DNA of 15,334 nt. Source: an uncultured Opitutaceae bacterium (GTDB taxonomy: Bacteria; Verrucomicrobiota; Verrucomicrobiae; Opitutales; Opitutaceae). The notes beneath the pieces are model-generated. The model was not told the DNA's origin, did no database searches, and saw only the letters and a list, made by a program, of their open reading frames with translations. The first letter of the stretch is position 1. Every line of letters begins with the position of its first letter. Positions 7,428 to 12,659 of this stretch are shown in pieces. The stretch is taken from the NCBI GenBank assembly GCA_946482625.1, contig CAMLSH010000033.1, forward strand, positions 1 to 15,334, written 5' to 3'. The translations under genes and the position numbers were made by a program.

Positions 7428-9116
7428 ATGCCTCCAATCCGTCTTTTTTCCGTCACCCTCGCCGCTTGGATCGCTACCGTCACTGCCGCGGCCTCCGAAA
7501 AGATCCTTTCGCCGGGGCCCGGGGCGCCTATTCGAGTGAACTCCGTAGGCTTCACGCCCACTGCCATTAAACAGGCTACAGCTCTCGCCGACGCGAAGAC
7601 CTTTCGAGTTCTTCGCCAGAACGGCAGCGATGAGACCGAGGTATTTTCCGCCGCCGCCGGACCGTTAAAAAAGACGGCACCGACTGACACCGGCGAGGCG
7701 CTCCGTGTGCTCGATTTCAGCTCCGTGAACCAGCCAGGGCACTACGTCCTCGAAGTCCCTGGCCTTGGTCGCTCCGCCAGCTTCACCATCGCTCCCGATG
7801 CTTGGAACAAGCCATTTCGCGCCGCCGCTCGTGCCATGTATCTCTGGCGCTGCGGCACCGAGGTGAAAGGTGAATGGAATGGCATCACCTATCACCAACA
7901 TGCCTGCCACCTTCAAGACGGCTGGCTCGATCACGTCGGCGGCGGACATGTTCGCCGGCCATCGACCGGCGGCTGGCATGACGCAGGCGACTACAACAAA
8001 TACGTCGTGAACGCCGGCGTGACCATCGGTCTCATGTTCAAGGCGCTCGAGCACTTTCCCGAACGCGTTAAGTCCGCGAATCTCGGGATCCCTGAAAGCG
8101 GAAACGCCACCCCCGATCTTCTCGACGAGATCCGCTGGGAACTCGAATGGCTCTTCACCATGCAGCTCGAGGACGGCCGCGTTTATCACAAACTCAGCTC
8201 ACCCGACTTCCGTTTCTGGGGTCCCGCCGAAAAAGATAGAGACCTACGCTATTTCGCGCCGTGGGGCACCACCGCGACCGCGCATTTCACCGCGACGATG
8301 GCCGCCGCCGCGCGTCACTTTCGCACGCACGATGCATCGTTCGCCGACCGCTGCCTGAAAGCGGCCGAGCTTAGCTGGGCTTGCCTCCTCGCACATCCTC
8401 GGCAGGTCGATCCAGATCAGAGCGCCTTTCAAACCGGTGGCTATGGCGCTCCCGATGCATCCCCACGGCTCTGGGCCGCCGCCGAACTCTGGGAAACGAG
8501 CGGCGAGGAAAAATACCTCCGAGCCTTCGAGCAACACGCCACCAAAATCGCGTTTTCCGAGAACGGCTTGGGCTGGGGCGATGTGAACGATCTCGGCCTC
8601 GCTACGTATCTGCTTTCCGGGCACGCTCGTGAAAAGAACGATCCCCGCGACGCCGTACTCGTGAAGCGCCTTCAAAAGAATTTGCTTCACCGGGCCGCGT
8701 CCCTCGTCGCCGAGGGCGCGCGCAATGCCCATGGGCGGCCGCTCGGCGGGGAAGCCCACCACTGGTCTTGGGGCTGCAATGGCAACGTCGCCGGCCAGAC
8801 ACTCCAGTTGCACCTCGCCGATCGCATCCGCCCCGACGGCCGCTACCGCGAAACGGCCCAACTCGCACTCGGACACCTCTTCGGCCGGAACTACCACGGC
8901 CGGTCATACGTGACCGGCATCGGCGCAAATCCCCCGCAGCATCCGCATGATCGCCGCGGCGAACCGGCCTGGCCGGGCTATCTGGTCGGCGGCCCCTGGC
9001 CAGATGGGCGGAGCTGGGTGGATGAACTCGCGAGCTACGAACGCAACGAGATCGCCATCAACTGGAACGCCGCGCTCATCTACGCGCTAGCCGCTTTCAT
9101 GGAGCCCGCCCCGTAA
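7428..9116 (+). CDS. Secreted GH9 endoglucanase-like enzyme
   Basis: This 562-residue inverting glycoside hydrolase of family 9 is expected to cut beta-1,4-glucan backbones (cellulose, mixed-linkage glucan or xyloglucan). Residues 1-22 are a signal peptide (MPPIRLFS, hydrophobic core, AAAS), so it is exported. Residues about 33-122 are the Ig-like CelD_N module (IRVNSVGFTP...YVLEVPGLG...FTIAP). The (alpha/alpha)6 catalytic domain covers about 125-560. GGWHDAGDYNKYV (181-193) carries the catalytic-base aspartates 185 and 188. SYVTGIGANPPQHPHDR (493-509) is the first family signature, and Glu541 in YERNEIAINWNA is the catalytic acid. No carbohydrate-binding module or anchor is visible. It diverges from the GH31 gene and converges on the GH1 gene. 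The leader is pyrimidine-rich with no Shine-Dalgarno sequence. GH9 also includes exo-glucosidases and glucosaminidases, so the exact activity is open. Confidence 0.95.
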   Translation: MPPIRLFSVTLAAWIATVTAAASEKILSPGPGAPIRVNSVGFTPTAIKQATALADAKTFRVLRQNGSDETEVFSAAAGPLKKTAPTDTGEALRVLDFSSVNQPGHYVLEVPGLGRSASFTIAPDAWNKPFRAAARAMYLWRCGTEVKGEWNGITYHQHACHLQDGWLDHVGGGHVRRPSTGGWHDAGDYNKYVVNAGVTIGLMFKALEHFPERVKSANLGIPESGNATPDLLDEIRWELEWLFTMQLEDGRVYHKLSSPDFRFWGPAEKDRDLRYFAPWGTTATAHFTATMAAAARHFRTHDASFADRCLKAAELSWACLLAHPRQVDPDQSAFQTGGYGAPDASPRLWAAAELWETSGEEKYLRAFEQHATKIAFSENGLGWGDVNDLGLATYLLSGHAREKNDPRDAVLVKRLQKNLLHRAASLVAEGARNAHGRPLGGEAHHWSWGCNGNVAGQTLQLHLADRIRPDGRYRETAQLALGHLFGRNYHGRSYVTGIGANPPQHPHDRRGEPAWPGYLVGGPWPDGRSWVDELASYERNEIAINWNAALIYALAAFMEPAP

Positions 9117-9240
9117 CGTTCGTTCGTAACTGGCGGCCGAATACGAAGTCTCCGGACCGGCGGATATCCGCGTCCAGACGCAGCCCGGCGCTGACGAGCC
9201 TCCGAAAAGGAGGCGCGAAGCCACCTCGTAGGGGCGCGTT
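9117..9240. other. Structured convergent spacer between GH9 and GH1 genes
   Basis: This 124-base stretch has no gene. It contains GCGGATATCCGC (9160-9171, perfect palindrome), GCGTC-CA-GACGC (9170-9181, overlapping it) and the hairpin GCCTCC-GAAAA-GGAGGC (9198-9214). None is followed by a U-tract on either strand, so they are not standard intrinsic terminators. They may still protect the 3' ends or belong to a dispersed palindromic repeat. The copy AACGTTCGTT (9115-9124) starts inside the GH9 stop codon. Confidence 0.45.
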
Positions 9241-10593
9241 TCAGAGGATGCGATTCTCTGCGATGACCTTCGAGTACCACAGCGCCGAGATTTTCGGCGT
9301 GCGCTGCTGGGTGGCGAAATCGCAATGAACCACGCCGAAGCGGCGTGTGTAGCCATCCTCCCACTCGTAGTTATCCATGAAGGACCAGAGGAAGTAACCC
9401 CGGACAGGCACACCGTCGGCCACCGCCCGGTGCAACTCACGCAGATGAGCACGGAGATATTCGCGCCGGTGCAAGTCCGCGACCTCACCGTTGACGACTG
9501 GCTCGTCGTCGTAACCGCACCCGTTCTCGGTGACATAAATCGCCTGCACGCCGTAAACCTCGTGAGCCAGACGCGTCGCCCAATACATGCATTGAGGAAT
9601 CAGGTTCAGCCACACGCTGTCGGCGCGGGGGAAGTTCGTGGGCAGCTTCACTTCCTCATAACCGCCCGACACTGCGGCGCGGACATGCGTGGCGGTGTAG
9701 ATGTTGAGCCCGAGAAAATCGCTCGGTTGTGAAATGAGATCGAAATCGCCCTGCGCCACGCGGGGTGCATCCGGGCCCACACGGTCGAGATAGGCCGCAG
9801 GATATTCGCCGCCATGGATCGCTCCAAGAATGTGGAGATTTCTGTCGATGAACCACTGGCGCGCCGCCGCAATGTCTCCGGGCGTCTCCGAAACCGGAAT
9901 ACACACGTCGCAATTGTCGGTCAGCCCCACCCGCGCGCCGGGTCCGCCAAACGCGCGAACCGCACGCACGCCGTGCCCATGACAGAGCAGCGCATGGTGA
10001 TAAGTCTGATTCACGACGGCATCCGGCTCCGTACGGCCGGGCGCCTTGGGGCCGCCGTATTTATAGGCCAAAACCGTGAAACAGCGGATTTCGTTGAGCG
10101 TGATCCAATTCTTCACCTTGCCGGCGAAGGCTTTCACGACCGTGTCGGCGTACCGAGCAAACGCATCCACCGTGACACGCGAGGTCCAGCCGCCGCGATC
10201 TTCCAGCGCCTGCGGAAGATCCCAGTGAAACATCGTCACCCACGGCGTGATGCCGTTCTCGGCCATCGCGTCGAACAGCCGGTGATAAAAATCGAGGCCT
10301 GCCTGATTCACCGCGCCGTCGCCGTTCGGAAAGATGCGCGGCCACGCGAGGGAGAGGCGGTAGTTTTTCACGCCGAGTTGCCGCATCAACGCGAAGTCCT
10401 CGCCAAAGCGGTGATAGTGATCGCACGCCACGTCGAGCGTGTCGCCCTTGGAAACCTTGCCCGGAATGCGTGTGTAGCGGTCCCAGATCGACTCGCCTTT
10501 GCCGTCCTCGAAAGCGGCGCCCTCAATTTGGGGCGCGGCGGTGGCTACACCCCAGACGAAGTTCGCGGGAAAGGGACTGGCGTAAGTGATCAT
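9241..10593 (-). CDS. GH1 beta-glucosidase
   Basis: This retaining family 1 glycosidase is expected to remove beta-linked glucose (or galactose) from short oligosaccharides in the cytoplasm. The ATG at 10593 gives 450 residues and opens as GH1 enzymes do (MITYASPFPANFVWGVATAA). An in-frame GTG at 10650 would add 19 unconserved residues. Glu168 in TLNE is the acid/base and Glu356 in YVTENG the nucleophile. Sugar-binding residues Gln22, His123-Trp124 (MFHWD) and NYEWEDGY (408-415) are present. The Pro that normally follows the acid/base Glu is Ile here (TLNEIR). No signal peptide is visible. It converges on GH9, suggesting a joint role in finishing GH9 products, and lies downstream of lnt on the same strand across 189 bp. 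Other GH1 activities such as 6-phospho-beta-glucosidase are less likely but not excluded. Confidence 0.95.
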   Translation of the reverse strand: MITYASPFPANFVWGVATAAPQIEGAAFEDGKGESIWDRYTRIPGKVSKGDTLDVACDHYHRFGEDFALMRQLGVKNYRLSLAWPRIFPNGDGAVNQAGLDFYHRLFDAMAENGITPWVTMFHWDLPQALEDRGGWTSRVTVDAFARYADTVVKAFAGKVKNWITLNEIRCFTVLAYKYGGPKAPGRTEPDAVVNQTYHHALLCHGHGVRAVRAFGGPGARVGLTDNCDVCIPVSETPGDIAAARQWFIDRNLHILGAIHGGEYPAAYLDRVGPDAPRVAQGDFDLISQPSDFLGLNIYTATHVRAAVSGGYEEVKLPTNFPRADSVWLNLIPQCMYWATRLAHEVYGVQAIYVTENGCGYDDEPVVNGEVADLHRREYLRAHLRELHRAVADGVPVRGYFLWSFMDNYEWEDGYTRRFGVVHCDFATQQRTPKISALWYSKVIAENRIL

Positions 10594-10696
10594 AACTGAA
10601 GCGGCGGCGGGATTGGGGAAGGCGTGTAACGAACGAGACGCTCGATGCACACAGCGAGAAAAGGAGTTTAAAAGCGTATGTTTATCGCTAAATCAC

Positions 10697-10702
10697 GGTC
10701 AA
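10697..10702 (-). promoter_or_regulatory. Possible -35 box (TTGACC) of the GH1 gene
   Basis: TTGACC on the minus strand matches the sigma-70 -35 at 5 of 6 positions in the gap upstream of the GH1 gene. Candidate -10 boxes 16-18 bases on (CATACG, TACGCT) are poor, so this is a weak promoter call. The palindrome at 10724-10739 lies about 32 bp further upstream, a position more typical of activator binding than of repression. Confidence 0.25.
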
Positions 10703-10723
10703 GAGAGGATTTTTGTCTAACCG

Positions 10724-10739
10724 GTGTGATCAATCACAC
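10724..10739. promoter_or_regulatory. Operator-like palindrome GTGTGAT-CA-ATCACAC
   Basis: Seven-base perfect arms flank a 2-base centre in the lnt-GH1 gap. Two further ATCAC half-sites lie nearby, within GATCACAG (10743-10750) and AATCACGG (10691-10698). The half-site resembles CRP (TGTGA/TCACA), but the inner spacing is 4 rather than 6 bases, so it is not a standard CRP site. No U-tract follows, so it is not a terminator. The cognate regulator is unknown. Confidence 0.45.
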
Positions 10740-10782
10740 TTCGATCACAGTAGGAAAGCGCGGACAGTTTCGGGCGGTGAGC

Positions 10783-12465
10783 TCAGCTTCCCGCCGCAGA
10801 GTCCGTCGTCTCAGACGAAGCGGCGGGAGCCGGCAGCTTCGGTGCAACGGCGGCAATTCCCAGCAGCACGAACAGCAGGCTCAGACCTACGAACCAATTG
10901 CCGTACCGCGTGTAGAACGTTTGCTGGTCGATCCAGCGAGTATCGCGGGTGATCTCGTAGGTGGCGGCGCCGCGGAAATAAATGCTGCCCGCTTTGTTGG
11001 TCATGACCGCACCGATCTTTCCAAACTCGTCGATCCAGCCGCTCCAGCCGCCGTTGCCGCAGCGGACGACGGGACGCCGGGTCTCGACTGCACGCAGAAC
11101 CGAGTGAGCGGCGTGTTGGTAAGCAGCGCCGCCTTCGCCAAACCAGCCGTTGTTCGTCAGAACGACCAGCAATGCCCCACCCGACCGCACGCTCTCCCGC
11201 GAAAGCTGAGGAAAAACATCTTCGTAACAAATCAGCGGGGCGACCGCCAAAACATCGCCACGCGTCGTGACAAGAAGCGGCGCCGCGCTCTTGCCCGCCT
11301 GGAAATCGCCTTCACCCACATCGGTGACTTTTTCGAGCCAACCCAAAACCGACCGCATGGGTACGAATTCGCCAAAGGGCACGAGATGCCGCTTGGCGTA
11401 CGAGGAGGATTGCAGACCGGCTTCAGGATCGACCACGAACGCTCCATTAATCCAATACGCGTCCTCTTGTCCGGCGTTCTCGACCGCGACAGAGCCGAGG
11501 ATCAGCGGGCTTCCAATCCGTCGAACGAGCGACTCCGTCCAGCCGCGGACCGCGTCGTTCCCCTTCACCTCAAACGGAGTCACCGCTTCCGGCCAAACGA
11601 GCAGATCAGGCCGTGTCTGGGCGGCGCGATTCGTGACCGTAGAAAGCACGTCAAGAATGCCGGAGGCTTTGGATTCCTCCCACTTGATCGTCTGCTCGAT
11701 GTAAGGTTGCACCAGCCCCACGCGGGCAAGGGGAACCCTGAACTGGCTGCGGTTCACCGTCTCCTGCATGTGAATGCTCAGGCATACGATGAGCAAAAAC
11801 ATCGCCATAAAAAACTCCTGGCTGCGACGGTTGAGGCCTTTGAGATTTTCGAAAAACAACCGATGCGCGTAGGCGGCAAACCCGATGTTTGCCGTGATCA
11901 AAACAAAGGATATCCCAAAGGCGCCGGTGTAGGATGCGATCTGAAGCACGCTGATTTGTTTCCACTGACTCGCCGCGAGCGGCAGCCAGGGAAAGCCGCC
12001 GAGAACCCACGTGCGTGTCCACTCAAGCACGACCCACAGTCCGGCCAGCCCAAACATCGCGAGCAGTCGCAACCCAGTTTGCCGGCCGATCATCCGGGGC
12101 ATCACCCACCAGGCGCCCAAATACCAAAGCCCCACCCATGCTCCGACAAACGGCCCGAGGAGAAGCAGACCGAGCCACGTCACATGATGCAGCCAGCTCA
12201 GCAGCAACGTCCAGGCGACCGCTTGCGCAGCCAGCATGGTGAAAGCGAACATCTTAAACGACGGCCGCCGGTAAGCCCACAGCACGCCGGGTATCGCGAA
12301 CGCGTAAGCAAACTCCCCGGTGTCGAACGGCGGAAACGCCGCGATCGTGAGCAAAACAGTGAAGACGAAAACTGCCCCCGCCCAGAACCACCCGGTATAT
12401 TTGCGCCACGCAGCGGGCGGGAGCTCGGCGTAGGGGTCGGGATAAACGGGGGAGATTTGAGACAT
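10783..12465 (-). CDS. lnt: Apolipoprotein N-acyltransferase
   Basis: Lnt transfers a third acyl chain from a phospholipid to the N-terminal cysteine of lipoproteins at the inner membrane, the last step of lipoprotein maturation. This protein is 560 residues, somewhat longer than E. coli Lnt (about 512). Hydrophobic segments at about 26-45, 52-66, 71-92, 96-123, 133-150, 172-200 and 217-235 form the membrane bundle. A final helix lies at about 522-541. The nitrilase-like domain (about 247-500) holds the triad Glu293 (VWPEAVTPFEV), Lys358 (YAKRHLVPFGEFVP) and Cys413 (LICYEDVFP). LTNNGWFGEGGAAYQH (436-451) is also typical. The last about 20 residues are a low-complexity Ala/Ser/Thr tail. The ATG at 12465 is 194 bp after the secA stop codon on the same strand and has no Shine-Dalgarno sequence. 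No terminator is obvious after the stop. Confidence 0.97.
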   Translation of the reverse strand: MSQISPVYPDPYAELPPAAWRKYTGWFWAGAVFVFTVLLTIAAFPPFDTGEFAYAFAIPGVLWAYRRPSFKMFAFTMLAAQAVAWTLLLSWLHHVTWLGLLLLGPFVGAWVGLWYLGAWWVMPRMIGRQTGLRLLAMFGLAGLWVVLEWTRTWVLGGFPWLPLAASQWKQISVLQIASYTGAFGISFVLITANIGFAAYAHRLFFENLKGLNRRSQEFFMAMFLLIVCLSIHMQETVNRSQFRVPLARVGLVQPYIEQTIKWEESKASGILDVLSTVTNRAAQTRPDLLVWPEAVTPFEVKGNDAVRGWTESLVRRIGSPLILGSVAVENAGQEDAYWINGAFVVDPEAGLQSSSYAKRHLVPFGEFVPMRSVLGWLEKVTDVGEGDFQAGKSAAPLLVTTRGDVLAVAPLICYEDVFPQLSRESVRSGGALLVVLTNNGWFGEGGAAYQHAAHSVLRAVETRRPVVRCGNGGWSGWIDEFGKIGAVMTNKAGSIYFRGAATYEITRDTRWIDQQTFYTRYGNWFVGLSLLFVLLGIAAVAPKLPAPAASSETTDSAAGS

Positions 12466-12541
12466 GGTACTTAAAATTTCGGCAGAGGCGCCATGCAGGC
12501 TGGCACCCCGGCTCTAACTGGAAAGCGCATCAGCAGGCGTC

Positions 12542-12551
12542 GTACCGGTAC
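12542..12551. repeat. Perfect palindrome GTACCGGTAC
   Basis: A 10-bp palindrome in the secA-lnt gap, with the ACCGGT core also present in the palindrome at 1208-1219. No promoter can be tied to it. It may be chance; the hexamer ACCGGT also occurs at several coding positions in the window. Confidence 0.2.
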
Positions 12552-12568
12552 ACGGCCGCCATGCGGAT

Positions 12569-12631
12569 CGATCAATACCTTTGAAAAACTGCCACGAAAG
12601 ACGCGTCCGGTCCGGCCAAAGGTATCGACCG
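12569..12631 (-). other. Long hairpin in the secA-lnt gap
   Basis: In the minus-strand RNA, CGGUCGAUACCUUUG (12631-12617) pairs over 15 positions with CAAAGGUAUUGAUCG (12583-12569), around a 33-base loop. Thirteen pairs are Watson-Crick and two are G-U. In the opposite-strand RNA those two would be A-C mismatches, which favours a structure made in the secA-lnt mRNA. It begins about 28 bases after the secA stop codon. No U-tract follows, so it is not a standard terminator; a 3'-end stabiliser, processing site or attenuator-like element are options. A 9-bp direct repeat AAAGACGCG (12597-12605 and 12636-12644) lies in and next to it. Confidence 0.5.
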
Positions 12632-12659
12632 GGGAAAAGACGCGCCCATGGACGCTTTC

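Noticed and set aside
7303..7539. Short plus-strand open frame crossing the GH9 start
   Set aside because: It overlaps the GH9 signal-peptide region in another frame and its product (Arg, Pro and Ser rich) matches nothing I know.
9198..9214. Hairpin GCCTCC-GAAAA-GGAGGC as a rho-independent terminator
   Set aside because: Neither strand has a U-tract after the stem, so it does not meet the usual criteria.
10594..10650. Upstream GTG start adding 19 residues to the GH1 enzyme
   Set aside because: GH1 proteins normally begin close to the FPxxFxWG motif. The extra residues resemble no targeting signal, and the ATG at 10593 fits the family.
10724..10739. CRP or FNR binding site
   Set aside because: CRP needs TGTGA-N6-TCACA and here the spacing is 4 bases. 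FNR needs TTGAT-N4-ATCAA, which is not matched. It was kept only as an unassigned palindrome.
12510..12540. Imperfect hairpin GGTGCC/GGCGCC upstream of lnt (minus-strand sense)
   Set aside because: It is a short 6-bp stem with one G-U pair in GC-rich DNA and no other supporting signal; likely by chance.
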